In this document: in pieces, positions 36,861-45,817 of the stretch | How positions within the stretch are numbered: position 1 is the first letter of the stretch | Layout: the number at the start of each line of letters is the position of its first letter | Source of the DNA: 3107 sp965216225 | GTDB lineage: Bacteria > Pseudomonadota > Alphaproteobacteria > Rhodobacterales > Rhodobacteraceae | Length of the DNA: 64,000 nt | Assembly: GCA_965216225.1 (NCBI GenBank) | Contig: CBDCFF010000034.1 | Span: 1-64,000 of the forward strand | Direction: 5' to 3' | The notes under the pieces: model-generated | What the model was told of the DNA's origin: nothing | The model's database searches: none | Seen by the model: the letters and a program-made list of their open reading frames with translations, nothing else | Program-made: the position numbers and the translations under genes

Positions 36861-37666
36861 CATCGCCCCAGACCGATACCGCCCGCCTAACCTTGGCTCT
36901 GACCGAATTGCGCTTGCCAGCCATCAAGGCGCTATGGCCGCGCTTTGCGGAACAAGCCGACAAGGAAGGCTGGCCCGCCGCTCGGATGCTCAGCACCCTG
37001 GTGGAGCATGAACTGGCTGAACGAGATCGCCGTCGTATCGAGCGACATCTCGCACAGGCACGCCTGTTGCCCGGAAAAACGATCGACACCTTCGACTTCA
37101 CAGCCGTCCCCATGCTGTCCAAGGCCCATGTCAGTGCGATCACCGCTGGCGACAGCTGGATCGGAAAGGGCGGCAACATCCTGCTGTTTGGGCCGCCAGG
37201 TGTGGGCAAATCACATCTCGGCTCAGCCATCGGGCTCGCCCTTGTCGAGCAAGGCTACCGCGTCCTATTCAGCCGCACCACCGATCTGGTCCAGAAACTC
37301 CAACAGGCCCGCCGCGATCTCGTCCTCGAAAGTGCCATTGCAAAGCTCGACAAATTCCATCTGCTGATCCTCGATGACATCACCTACGTCACCAAGGATC
37401 AGGCTGAAACCAGTGTGCTCTTCGAACTCATCAGCGCGAGATATGAACGCCGCTCAATGTTGATCACGGCCAACCAGCCCTTCGGGGAGTGGAATGCGAT
37501 TTTTCCAGACCCGGCCATGACATTGGCCGCCGTCGACAGGCTCGTGCACCACGCAACCATCTTCGAGATGAATGTCGAAAGCTACCGGCGAAGAGCAGCA
37601 CAAAAGGCAAAGGGGCCGGGAAGGCCTGCACAAAAAGCCACACCGGAAAACACCAAAGCTGATTGA
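36857..37666 (+). CDS. istB: IS21 helper ATPase IstB (copy 2)
   Basis: 269 aa, identical in translation to copy 1, overlapping istA by four bases. Confidence 0.93.
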   Translation: MTSPQTDTARLTLALTELRLPAIKALWPRFAEQADKEGWPAARMLSTLVEHELAERDRRRIERHLAQARLLPGKTIDTFDFTAVPMLSKAHVSAITAGDSWIGKGGNILLFGPPGVGKSHLGSAIGLALVEQGYRVLFSRTTDLVQKLQQARRDLVLESAIAKLDKFHLLILDDITYVTKDQAETSVLFELISARYERRSMLITANQPFGEWNAIFPDPAMTLAAVDRLVHHATIFEMNVESYRRRAAQKAKGPGRPAQKATPENTKAD

Positions 37667-37793
37667 CGCTCCGCGACAATCAAAAAACAAACCCCTTGAT
37701 CGCGGCACAAAAGCCCGGCATCGTCCCAAACGTCGCGACCAAGGATTCTCATCCTGATTGACGCGCACTTCTCATCTTGATTGTCGCGCTACA

Positions 37794-38029
37794 GCCTGTG
37801 GATTTCCTGTCGATCAAACACTCCAGACCTTCGTCATTGAACCGATGCACCCGGTCTCTGAGCGTCTGGCGATCCATCAAGCCAACAGCAGCAGCTGCCG
37901 TCCGTGTCATCCCATCAGCAACACCGGCAAGCGCCATCAGTCGCCGCGCCTGCCTGGCGTCATGCGATTTGCGTGCCAAACCCGCAATTCGTCGGCACTA
38001 TAGTCAGTCCGCAGTTCAATCCTAACCAT
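37794..38029 (-). pseudogene. 5' part of IS630b transposase
   Basis: ATG 38029 with GGAGGGG upstream opens MVRIELRTDYSADELR; one base off-frame it continues RKSHDARQARRLMALAGVADGMTRTAAAAVGLMDRQTLRDRVHRFNDEGLECLIDRKSTG, the helix-turn-helix of IS630/winged-helix transposases. It is cut at 37793 by IS21. Confidence 0.75.
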
Positions 38030-38108
38030 GATCCCCTCCAAGAGAAATGTCATTAGTCGGAAAAGAGAATCACAAAATCAGCAGAAGGGAAATTCCTGAA
38101 TCACAAGT

Positions 38109-38235
38109 CAATATACAGACGAATTGGTATGATCGCTAGGACCGCTCAACCGCTTCAGGCGGTCATCCATGTCAAAAAATCCCGGCTGTCCGACCATCTG
38201 CCGCTCCTGTCACGAGGCACCGAGAGTGAACCAGA
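38109..38235. other. Unassigned 127-bp stretch between IS630b and an IS21 scar
   Basis: No recognisable gene. It contains a GACCGC..GCGGTC inverted repeat at about 38140-38163 without a T-run. The open frame through it (QAVIHVKKSRLSDHLPLLSR) did not suggest a family. Confidence 0.3.
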
Positions 38236-38272
38236 ATTGACGCTGGATTCTCACCTTGTTTGTCGCGCAGCA
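38236..38272 (-). mobile_element. Solo IS21 left terminus (37 bp)
   Basis: Exact match, inverted, to the outermost 37 bp of the IS21 left end (TGCTGCGCGACAAACAAGG..). The rest of IS21 is absent. It abuts the methylase fragment that starts with AGCAACCCTGGCG. A similar scar is at 49154-49192. Confidence 0.85.
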
Positions 38273-38974
38273 AGCAACCCTGGCGATGTTGTATTTGATC
38301 CGTTTTGCGGTTGTGCAACAACAATTGAGGCCGCACATAGCCTTGGTCGAAACTGGATTGGCATCGACATTGCAATTCATGCGATCAAGCGTGTCGCCAA
38401 GGTGCGGTTACAAGACAGGCTGGGCCTGATTGAAGGGCAGGATTTTGAAATCGCGGGCGTTCCACGGACCATGGAAGGTGCTCGTGACCTTTGGAACCGA
38501 GATAAATATCACTTCCAGAAATGGGCAGTGGAAGAAATCGACGGTTTTGTCACGTCACGGCGAACGGGCGATGGTGGTATTGATGGCCGACTATATTTCA
38601 GTCACCCTGAATACAAGGATTTGAAAAGCATGGTGCTGGAAGTCAAGGGCGGGAAGAATATTGGCATAAGTGTCGTGCGCGATCTGCGCGGTGCGCTGGA
38701 ACGCGACAAGGCGGCGATGGCGGGTTTGATCGTCATGGATGATCCTGGCACCCGAAAACGTGCCAACTTCGCAAGTGAGATGGCGAGCGCAGGCGATCTG
38801 ACCATTCTGGGGCGCAAATACTCACGAATGCAGCTATTGACAGTGCCCGAGATACTGGGCGGCAAGCGGTTCGCCACGCCCAGCGTCGTCGGGCGTGGCG
38901 ATCAGGCACCAGTCCTGCCGGGAAGCCAGAGCTGTCCAAAACAGACCAAGGATCAGCCAGAGCTTGATGTTTAA
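38273..38974 (+). pseudogene. DNA methyltransferase-nuclease fusion, C-terminal 233 codons
   Basis: Begins SNPGDVVFDPFCGCATTIEAA, the AdoMet-binding FxGxG-type loop, then GRNWIGIDIAIHAIKRV. The C-terminal domain WAVEEIDGFVTSRRTGDGGIDGRLYF..SMVLEVKGGKNIGISVVRDLRGAL follows the D-(x)n-ExK pattern of Mrr-type PD-(D/E)xK nucleases. It supplies the segment deleted in copy 1. The ORF's N-terminus upstream is IS21 scar and unrelated DNA, so the gene is a fragment. The full protein would be about 515 aa. Confidence 0.8.
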
Positions 38975-39010
38975 GCCTCAAACTACTAATGGCGCATAGG
39001 GGAGAGCCGA

Positions 39011-39178
39011 ATGACGAAGCGGAAGCCAGCATCGGAGCACAAGGCGAAGGGACGCCCGCCCACGCGGGTCATCAAGATGGACACGACGCCCGAACAGACG
39101 GCGCGAGCTTTCTTCTCGAATGTCAAGCCCGCCGATCCCGCGCTTCGCAAATTCAACCTGAAACGCAAGCGGGCTTGA
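39011..39178 (+). CDS. Small basic protein of the IS1595-like transposon (copy 2)
   Basis: Same 55-aa protein as 7589-7756, with GGGGAGA five bases before ATG 39011. It ends 39 bp from the transposon terminus. Confidence 0.6.
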   Translation: MTKRKPASEHKAKGRPPTRVIKMDTTPEQTARAFFSNVKPADPALRKFNLKRKRA

Positions 39179-39259
39179 CGCTGCGCCGATTTTTGGCAAG
39201 TTAAGCGTATAAGCCCCTTTTTAATGCAACATCCCGGCGCCGCCTGTCAATCCCGTCAA

Positions 39260-39351
39260 CCGGCGATTGCGGAACGCCCGGAAATCGCCGCAAGAATCGC
39301 CAGGCCACGGAAATTGCAAGGCTGGCGGGCGTTCCGGGCGGCAATCGCCGG
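39260..39351. repeat. Large imperfect inverted repeat upstream of accD
   Basis: Left arm CCGGCGATTGC + GGAACGCCCG (39260-39280). Right arm is the complement with five extra bases between the two blocks (39326-39351). The 45-nt loop is itself rich in ATCGCC motifs. It could form a cruciform or an RNA hairpin in the accD leader. Confidence 0.7.
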
Positions 39352-39386
39352 CCACCTGCACATGTGTCATGAAAGGCACATGCGCG

Positions 39387-39441
39387 CCCGTGTTGCGCCC
39401 GTGTTGCGCCCGTGTTGCGCCCGTGTTGCGCCCGTGTTGCG
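39387..39441. repeat. Five tandem copies of CCCGTGTTGCG
   Basis: Perfect 11-bp direct repeats, followed by a partial sixth (CCCGTG). They lie 135-190 bp before accD. The remaining 39218-39575 region shows no gene. Confidence 0.9.
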
Positions 39442-39575
39442 CCCGTGCGCGGTTCATGCCCCGGACAGGCGCCGACACTGGCAGGCATCTGAACGGCAAG
39501 GGCGCGCGCGGGCAATTGCATTTGGCGCGATGGCCGACTATGCCGGTGCTGGCAGATGTCGGAGGGTCCGCATAC

Positions 39576-40502
39576 ATGAACTGGATTTCCAACTATGTCC
39601 GCCCCCGGATCAACTCGCTTTTTTCGCGGCGGGAGGTTCCGGACAACCTGTGGACGAAGTGTGTGGAATGCGGAACCATGCTGTTCCACCGGGAACTGGC
39701 GGATGCAATGAATGTCTGCACCGGATGCGGCCATCACATGGCGTTCAGCCCGCGCGACCGGTTCAGGGCGCTGTTCGATGGCGGCGTCTTTACAGAGGTC
39801 GAGGCGCCGGCGGTGATTGCCGACCCGCTGCACTTCCGCGATCAGAAAAAATACCCCGACCGGATGAAGGAGGCCCGCAGGAAGACCGGCGAGCGCGACG
39901 CGATGCTGGTGGCCGAGGGCGAGATCGGGCGGACGCCCGTTGTGGTCGCCGCACAGGATTTCAGCTTCATGGGCGGCTCCATGGGCATGTATGTGGGCAA
40001 CGCGATCATCGCCGGGGCCGGGCGTGCTGTCCGCCGGAAGCGGCCTTTCATCCTGTTCTCCGCCGCCGGTGGCGCGCGTATGCAGGAAGGCATCCTCAGC
40101 CTGATGCAAATGCCGCGAACAACTGTTGCGGTTGAAATGCTGCGCGAGGCCGGTTTGCCCTATATCGTGGTTCTCACGCATCCGACCACCGGCGGGGTCA
40201 CGGCCTCTTATGCCATGCTGGGGGATGTTCAGATTGCCGAACCCGATGCGCTTATCGGGTTTGCTGGCACGCGCGTCATCGAACAGACGATCCGCGAAAA
40301 ACTGCCCGAAGGGTTCCAGCGGTCCGAATATCTGCTGGATCACGGGATGCTGGACCGTGTGACGCACCGCAAGGATCTGCGCCAGGAACTGATCGCCATC
40401 ACCCGGATGCTGATGAAGCTGCCACCCGAGGTGAAGGGCGTTCTGCCGCCCCCGGAAAAGGCGGCGGGGACCGACAGGGCGAAAAAAGGCGCCGCCGGAT
40501 GA
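39576..40502 (+). CDS. accD: Acetyl-CoA carboxylase carboxyltransferase subunit beta
   Basis: 308 aa. With AccA it transfers the carboxyl group from biotin to acetyl-CoA, the first committed step of fatty acid synthesis. Zinc ribbon Cys29, Cys32, Cys48 and Cys51 (CVEC..CTGC), then the crotonase-fold core (FILFSAAGGARMQEGILSLMQM, THPTTGGVTASYAMLGD, IGFAGTRVIEQTIREKLPEGFQ). ATG 39576 has GGAGGG nine bases upstream; longer frames reach into repeats. It overlaps folC by four bases, an accD-folC pair common in Proteobacteria. Confidence 0.97.
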   Translation: MNWISNYVRPRINSLFSRREVPDNLWTKCVECGTMLFHRELADAMNVCTGCGHHMAFSPRDRFRALFDGGVFTEVEAPAVIADPLHFRDQKKYPDRMKEARRKTGERDAMLVAEGEIGRTPVVVAAQDFSFMGGSMGMYVGNAIIAGAGRAVRRKRPFILFSAAGGARMQEGILSLMQMPRTTVAVEMLREAGLPYIVVLTHPTTGGVTASYAMLGDVQIAEPDALIGFAGTRVIEQTIREKLPEGFQRSEYLLDHGMLDRVTHRKDLRQELIAITRMLMKLPPEVKGVLPPPEKAAGTDRAKKGAAG

Positions 40503-41773
40503 GCCCGGCAGGATCCGACCTCATCCTCGAACGGATGATGACGCTGCACCCGAAGATCATCGACCTGACCCTGGATCGTGTCCGGCGTCTGCTGGGCGCG
40601 CTGGGCAATCCCGAACGCGACCTGCCGCCGGTGATCCACATCGCGGGCACCAATGGCAAGGGATCGACCCAGGCGATGATACGGGCGGGACTCGAAGGTG
40701 CGGGGAAAGCGGTACATGCCTATACGTCGCCGCATCTGGTGCGGTTTCACGAACGCATCCGGCTGGCGGGGGAGCTGATTTCGGAACAGCGCCTGACCCG
40801 GGTGCTGGATGAATGCCGCGCGGCCAATGGTGAAAGGCGCATCACCTATTTCGAGATCACGACCGTGGCCGCGCTGCTGGCGTTTGCCCGCATCCGCGCC
40901 GATTACACGTTGCTGGAGGTCGGGCTTGGTGGCCGGCTGGACGCAACCAACGTGGTTGATCGGCCTTTGCTGACGGTGATTGCCCCCGTTTCGATGGATC
41001 ATGAGCGGTTTCTGGGCGACACGCTGGGCGGGATCGCAGGCGAAAAGGCGGGCATCGTCAAACCCGGCGTGCCGTGTGTCGTCGGCCCGCAACCGGATGA
41101 GGCGCTGGAGGTGATAGAGGCCGTCGCCGCCCGGCGTGGCGCGCCGCTGCTGGTGCATGGTCAGCACTGGCATGTCAGCGAAGAGCGTGGCCGCCTGATC
41201 TTTCAGGACGAAACCGGGTTGCTGGACCTGCCGCTGCCCGCGCTTTTGGGCAGGCACCAGCATCTGAACGCGGGCATGGCGATCGCCGCCCTGCGGTCGC
41301 AGGGGTTTGCCGGGACCGCGTGCGCGGCCGCGATGAGCAACGCCGTCTGGCCCGCCCGTATGCAGCGCCTGAAAACCGGCCCGCTGGTCGATATGGCGGG
41401 CTCTTCCGAACTCTGGCTCGATGGCGGGCACAACCCGGCGGCGGCGGCGGCGCTGGCCGATGTTCTGCGCTCTCTGCCCGCGCGTCCCACCCATCTGATA
41501 TGCGGGATGCTCAACACCAAGGATGTCGATGGTTATCTGCGCCCGCTGGCGCAGGTGGCCGGGAGCCTGACCGCAGTGCCGGTTCCGGGCGAGGCCGATA
41601 CCCTGCCGGCAGCGGTGACGGCGAAGGCCGCTGAACGGGCTGGATTTCCGGCGGCAACGGCAAACGGCGTTCCGGCCGCCGTGCAGGGCCTGACCGCTGC
41701 ACACGGCGAGGCGCGCATTCTGATCTGCGGATCGCTTCATCTTGCCGGGGCCGTGCTGCGCGGGAATGGCTGA
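40499..41773 (+). CDS. folC: Folylpolyglutamate synthase / dihydrofolate synthase
   Basis: 424 aa Mur-ligase-type enzyme adding glutamate to (dihydro)folate. P-loop IAGTNGKGST (G50-S56), YTSPHLVRFHERI, LEVGLGGRLDATNVV, SMDHERFLGDTLGGIAGEKAGI and the C-terminal LWLDGGHNPAAA are all present. The start overlaps the accD stop (ATGA). A GTCATGCACTCC..GGGGTGCATTGAC inverted repeat follows at about 41793-41838 without a T-run. Confidence 0.95.
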   Translation: MSPAGSDLILERMMTLHPKIIDLTLDRVRRLLGALGNPERDLPPVIHIAGTNGKGSTQAMIRAGLEGAGKAVHAYTSPHLVRFHERIRLAGELISEQRLTRVLDECRAANGERRITYFEITTVAALLAFARIRADYTLLEVGLGGRLDATNVVDRPLLTVIAPVSMDHERFLGDTLGGIAGEKAGIVKPGVPCVVGPQPDEALEVIEAVAARRGAPLLVHGQHWHVSEERGRLIFQDETGLLDLPLPALLGRHQHLNAGMAIAALRSQGFAGTACAAAMSNAVWPARMQRLKTGPLVDMAGSSELWLDGGHNPAAAAALADVLRSLPARPTHLICGMLNTKDVDGYLRPLAQVAGSLTAVPVPGEADTLPAAVTAKAAERAGFPAATANGVPAAVQGLTAAHGEARILICGSLHLAGAVLRGNG

Positions 41774-41893
41774 CGCCGCCGGATTGCACCTCGTCATGCA
41801 CTCCGGTCCCGGTTCGGGATGTCAAAGGGGTGCATTGACGGTTTCCGATGAATGAATATCGCGGAAACGCGGCAATGCTCTGGCAATATGTTG

Positions 41894-41921
41894 TGGACAA
41901 CTGCCCGATATACTCTATATG
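41894..41921 (+). promoter_or_regulatory. Candidate promoter of smc
   Basis: TGGACA (41894-41899), 16 bp, TATATG (41916-41921), within the 222-bp gap between folC and smc. No other signal was recognised in the gap besides the inverted repeat after folC. Confidence 0.35.
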
Positions 41922-41995
41922 CGGGGCTTGGGCGTTGACTCGGGCGTGCTGACGCCGGAGGATCGCGTTCAGGTGGGAATCACACGGTCAGGAAG

Positions 41996-44900
41996 GTGCC
42001 CTTGCGGTTTTCGCGGCTCAGACTGAATGGCTTCAAGAGTTTCGTCGATCCGACCGATCTGATGATCGTGGATGGGCTTACCGGGGTCGTCGGGCCGAAT
42101 GGGTGCGGCAAGTCGAACCTGCTGGAAGCCCTGCGCTGGGTGATGGGGGAAAACCGCCCCACGGCGATGCGCGGCGGCGGGATGGAGGATGTGATCTTTG
42201 CCGGGGCCGCCACTCGGCCGGCCCGGAATTTCGCCGAGGTGGTTCTGCAAATCGACAATTCCGAACGGCTTGCCCCGGCCGGGTTCAATGATCAGGACAC
42301 CCTGGAGATCGCCCGCCGGATCACCCGCGATACGGGGTCGGCCTACAGGGTCAATACCAGGGATGCGCGGGCGCGGGACGTGCAGATTCTGTTTGCCGAT
42401 GCCTCGACAGGGTCGCATTCGCCCGCGCTGGTGCGGCAGGGTCAGATTTCGGAGTTGATCAATGCCAGGCCAAAGGACCGGCGCCGGATACTGGAGGAGG
42501 CGGCAGGCATTTCCGGTCTCTACCAGCGTCGGCATGAGGCGGAACTGAAACTCCGGGGGGCGGAGGCAAACCTCGCCCGTGTCGATGACGTGATTGAACA
42601 GTTGGCCGCTCAACTGTCGCAACTGGCCCGCCAGGCCAGGCAGGCCGCCCGCTATCGCAGCATCGGCGAAGAATTGCGCCAGGCCGAGGGATTGCTGCTT
42701 TATCGTCGCTGGAGGGAGGCGGAGGAGGCGCGGTTTGCGGCGGCCGGGGCGCTGACGGAACGCGCCACCGCTGCCGGTTCGGCGGAACGCCGCGCACGGG
42801 AATCGGTCAGGGCGCGGGAAGAAGCAGAGGCCCGATTGCCCCCTCTGCGCGAGGAAGAGGCAATCGCCGCTGCGGTTCTGCAACGGCTTCAGGTCCGGCG
42901 CGATACGCTGGCGGATCAGGAAACCCGGGCGCTTCAGATCGCCGAAACACTGACTTCGCGGATCGAGCAACTGACACGGGATATGGAGCGGGAGGCGGGC
43001 CTCAATCGCGATGCGGGCGAAACCGTTGACCGGCTGGAACGGGAACAGGATCGGTTGCGCAGCGCCGCACAGGGACATCGGGAGAGGCTGGAGGCGGCGG
43101 CGGCGGAGGCGCGGGAGGCTTCGGAAATCCTGTCCGGGCGGGAAACGGCGCTGGGCCGGATGACGGAAGATGTGGCCCGGCTGGCGGCGCGCCATCAATC
43201 CGCGCATCGCCTGCTTGAGGACAATCGAAAGACGCTGGAAAAAAACCTGGCAGGGGCGGAGCGCGCCAAGGGCGCCGTCGAGGGCGCAAGGGCGGCGCTT
43301 GGCAAGGCAGGGGCTGATCTGGAAACGGCAACGCAGGCGCAGGCAGGGGCGGCGGCCGGGGCCGCCCGCGCCGAGGCCGCACTGGTCGAGGCCGACAATG
43401 CACGGGCCGATGCCCAGGCGCGCGAGGCCGATGTCCGCGCCGGACGGTCCGAGGCGGAAGGCGTGGCCAATGCCCTGCGGGCCGAAGTCTCGGCGCTTGC
43501 GAAACTGGTCGAACGGGACACCGCCGAGGGCGGGCAGGTGCTGGATTCGGTTCGCGTCGAACCGGGCTGTGAAAAGGCGCTGGGCGCTGCGCTGGTCGAT
43601 GATCTGCACGCCCCCCAGGTGGCGGCGGACGCGGTCTCCGGCTGGGTGCGATTGCCGGATTACTCCAATCCGCAGACACTGCCGGAGGGCGTGCAGGCGC
43701 TGACCGGCCATGTTGCCGTGCCGGAGGCGCTGGTGCGCCGCATGGGTCAGGTGGGGCTTGTGGATGCCGTCGATGGGCCGCGCCTTCAGGCCGGTCTGAA
43801 GCCGGGCCAGCGGCTGGTGAGCCGGGAGGGCGATCTGTGGCGCTGGGACGGGTTCCGCGCCGGGGCCGAAGATGCGCCGAGGGCGGCCGCCCTGCGCTTG
43901 CAACAGTTGAATCGTCTGGTGGAGTTGAAACGGGATCTGGAAGAGGCGAACGCCCGCGCCGAAGGGGCGGTGCGCGCCCATGCGATGCTGACCCGGACGC
44001 TTGCCGGTCTGACCCGCGCCGATCAACAGGCGCGTGAGGCGCGGCGCGATGCCGACCGCGCAGTTACCGGGGCCGACCGCGCCCAATCTCGCGCCGAGGC
44101 GGATCGGGCCATCGCGGCGGGCAGGCTCGAATCCCTGTCAATGGCTGTCGCCCGTCATGAGGAAGAGGCGATGGCCGCCCGCAATGCGATGGCCGAGGCG
44201 GAGCGCGGCGTGGCTGAACTGGGCGATCTCGATGCCGCACGGGCGGAAGCCGAAGATGTCAGGATGGCGGTCGAAGCTGCGCGCATGACCATGCTGACCA
44301 GACGATCATCGCATGAGGAATTGCGCCGCGAAGGCGAAGCGCGGAGCAAACGCAGCCAGGAGATCGTCAGGGAGGTCGGCGGCTGGCGGCGCCGCCTGCA
44401 AACCGCAGAGAAGCGCGCGGCGGAGCTTGAGGAACGCCGGGCGGAATCGGCAACCGAACTGACCGAGGCGACAGGCGCGCCGGAGAGGATCGCCGCCGGG
44501 CGCGAACAGAATCTGATCACGATCCGGGCGGCGGAAGAGCGGCGCAGGAGGGCCGCAGACACCCTGGCCGAAGCGGAAACCGCCTTGCGTCAGGCGGTAC
44601 AGGCGGAGCGCGATGCGGAACGCGCGGCATCCGATGCGCGCGAGGCCCGCGCGGCGGCGCAGGCCCGTGCCGATGCCTCGGCCGGGGTTGTGGCCGCCGC
44701 CGAAGCGCGGATACGCGAAGAGCAGGGGGCGACGCCTCTGGCGCTGCTGGAACGATTGCAGGCGGACCCGGAAAAGATGCCGACGGCAGAGGCGGTCGAG
44801 GCCGATGTGAACCGGCTGAAGCGGCAGCGCGACGCCCTGGGCGCTGTCAACCTGCGGGCCGGGGAAGATGCCCGCACGGTGCGGGAAGAACACGATGGCC

Positions 44901-45457
44901 TGTTGCGGGAAAAAACCGATCTTGAGGAGGCGGTCAAGGCGCTGCGCTCTGGCATTGCGGGCCTCAACAGGGAAGGCCGGGAGCGGTTGCTGACGGTGTT
45001 CGAGCAGGTGAATTCCAACTTTGCCATGCTGTTTGCGCATCTGTTCGGCGGCGGTGAGGCGAAGCTGGTGCTGGTCGAAAGCGATGATCCGCTGGAGGCC
45101 GGGCTGGAAATCATGTGTCAGCCGCCGGGCAAGAGGCTCTCGACCCTGTCGCTGTTGTCGGGGGGGGAACAGTCGCTGACCGCGCTTGCCCTGATCTTTG
45201 CGGTGTTTCTTGCCAATCCGGCGCCCATCTGTGTGCTGGACGAAGTTGACGCGCCGCTTGACGATGCGAATGTCCTCCGCTTCTGCGATTTGCTGGACGA
45301 GATGTGCCGCCGTGCCAACACGCGCTTTCTGATCATTACCCACCATGCCGTCACGATGAGCAGGATGGACCGTCTGTTCGGCGTCACCATGGCCGAGCAG
45401 GGTGTCAGTCAACTGGTAAGCGTCGATCTGCAAAAGGCAGAGGCGCTGGTGGCCTGA
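41996..45457 (+). CDS. smc: Chromosome segregation protein SMC
   Basis: 1153 aa from GTG 41996; TTG 42002 is an alternative with better spacing to AGGAAGG. ATPase head N-part with Walker A GPNGCGKS (33-40), long Ala/Arg/Glu-rich coiled coil, hinge around residues 510-620 (VEPGCEKALGAALVDDLHAPQ..), second coiled coil, then head C-part with signature LSLLSGGEQSLTALALIF and Walker B ICVLDEVDAPLDDANV. It compacts and resolves replicated chromosomes with ScpA/ScpB. The codon usage is strongly GC-biased, like the other housekeeping genes here. Confidence 0.96.
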   Translation: MPLRFSRLRLNGFKSFVDPTDLMIVDGLTGVVGPNGCGKSNLLEALRWVMGENRPTAMRGGGMEDVIFAGAATRPARNFAEVVLQIDNSERLAPAGFNDQDTLEIARRITRDTGSAYRVNTRDARARDVQILFADASTGSHSPALVRQGQISELINARPKDRRRILEEAAGISGLYQRRHEAELKLRGAEANLARVDDVIEQLAAQLSQLARQARQAARYRSIGEELRQAEGLLLYRRWREAEEARFAAAGALTERATAAGSAERRARESVRAREEAEARLPPLREEEAIAAAVLQRLQVRRDTLADQETRALQIAETLTSRIEQLTRDMEREAGLNRDAGETVDRLEREQDRLRSAAQGHRERLEAAAAEAREASEILSGRETALGRMTEDVARLAARHQSAHRLLEDNRKTLEKNLAGAERAKGAVEGARAALGKAGADLETATQAQAGAAAGAARAEAALVEADNARADAQAREADVRAGRSEAEGVANALRAEVSALAKLVERDTAEGGQVLDSVRVEPGCEKALGAALVDDLHAPQVAADAVSGWVRLPDYSNPQTLPEGVQALTGHVAVPEALVRRMGQVGLVDAVDGPRLQAGLKPGQRLVSREGDLWRWDGFRAGAEDAPRAAALRLQQLNRLVELKRDLEEANARAEGAVRAHAMLTRTLAGLTRADQQAREARRDADRAVTGADRAQSRAEADRAIAAGRLESLSMAVARHEEEAMAARNAMAEAERGVAELGDLDAARAEAEDVRMAVEAARMTMLTRRSSHEELRREGEARSKRSQEIVREVGGWRRRLQTAEKRAAELEERRAESATELTEATGAPERIAAGREQNLITIRAAEERRRRAADTLAEAETALRQAVQAERDAERAASDAREARAAAQARADASAGVVAAAEARIREEQGATPLALLERLQADPEKMPTAEAVEADVNRLKRQRDALGAVNLRAGEDARTVREEHDGLLREKTDLEEAVKALRSGIAGLNREGRERLLTVFEQVNSNFAMLFAHLFGGGEAKLVLVESDDPLEAGLEIMCQPPGKRLSTLSLLSGGEQSLTALALIFAVFLANPAPICVLDEVDAPLDDANVLRFCDLLDEMCRRANTRFLIITHHAVTMSRMDRLFGVTMAEQGVSQLVSVDLQKAEALVA

Positions 45458-45678
45458 CGGGTATCGCGCCCTGGGGAACTGTTCGGCACGATAATACTGG
45501 AATCCCTGACCCCGACAGAAGGCGAGATCGTTCAGATGATCGCGCATGGCCGCACCACGAAGGAGATCGCGGCAATCCTGTCGCGGGAGATCAGCACGGT
45601 CGAGTTTCATCGGAACAATATCCGGCAGAAACCGGGGCTTGCCAACCAGCGCAAGAACCTTCGGCAGTACCTGTTATC
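45458..45678 (+). pseudogene. C-terminal LuxR/GerE helix-turn-helix fragment
   Basis: Starting right after the smc stop and in the same frame: LFGTIILESLTPTEGEIVQMIAHGRTTKEIAAILSREISTVEFHRNNIRQKPGLANQRKNLRQYLLS in segments, the full GerE DNA-binding domain of a PAS/LuxR-type regulator. There is no start codon and no sensor part. Cut at 45678 by IS481. Beyond the insertion the frame would run into an unrelated hydrolase. Confidence 0.75.
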
Positions 45679-45817
45679 TGTTCCATCCCGGACGATCAAA
45701 TAGACCCTCGGCGATTTGCCCTTTTCATGGCAAGGTCGGTTCTGGGGGACATTCGGGACGGAGGCAAGACATGCTGATTTCTTTGCACAAGCAGGGTAAG
45801 CGTCCGGTCTGACAGCC

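Larger units (their letters stand above)
35156..37793 (+). mobile_element. IS21 copy 2 (2638 bp)
   Basis: Identical ends and length to copy 1, flanked by GCCTGT. Includes the T-run hairpin at 35202-35266. Confidence 0.93.
34710..38108 (-). mobile_element. IS630b, second IS630 type, internally deleted and split by IS21
   Basis: ACTTGTGATT at 34710 and its complement at about 38099-38108 form possible terminal repeats, with TA before 34710. The gene inside is an IS630-type transposase interrupted by IS21 at 35156-37793 (GCCTGT duplicated at 35150-35155 and 37794-37799) and lacking most of its catalytic domain. Confidence 0.6.
38273..39217 (+). mobile_element. Truncated right part of a second IS1595-like transposon
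   Basis: Ends at 39217 with the same inverted repeat as 7550-17379 (..AAGTTAAGCGTATAAGCCCC). It retains the 3' two thirds of the methylase-nuclease gene and the small basic protein. The transposase and the other end are lost. Confidence 0.85.

Noticed and set aside
38129..38272. Native N-terminus of the methylase copy at 38273
   Set aside because: This part is unassigned DNA plus an IS21 end and does not match the methylase residues seen at 10693-10937.
39387..39441. CRISPR array
   Set aside because: Units are directly adjacent 11-mers without spacers and no cas genes are nearby.
41969..44086. 705-codon open frame antisense to smc
   Set aside because: Shadow of the SMC coding sequence; no family resemblance.
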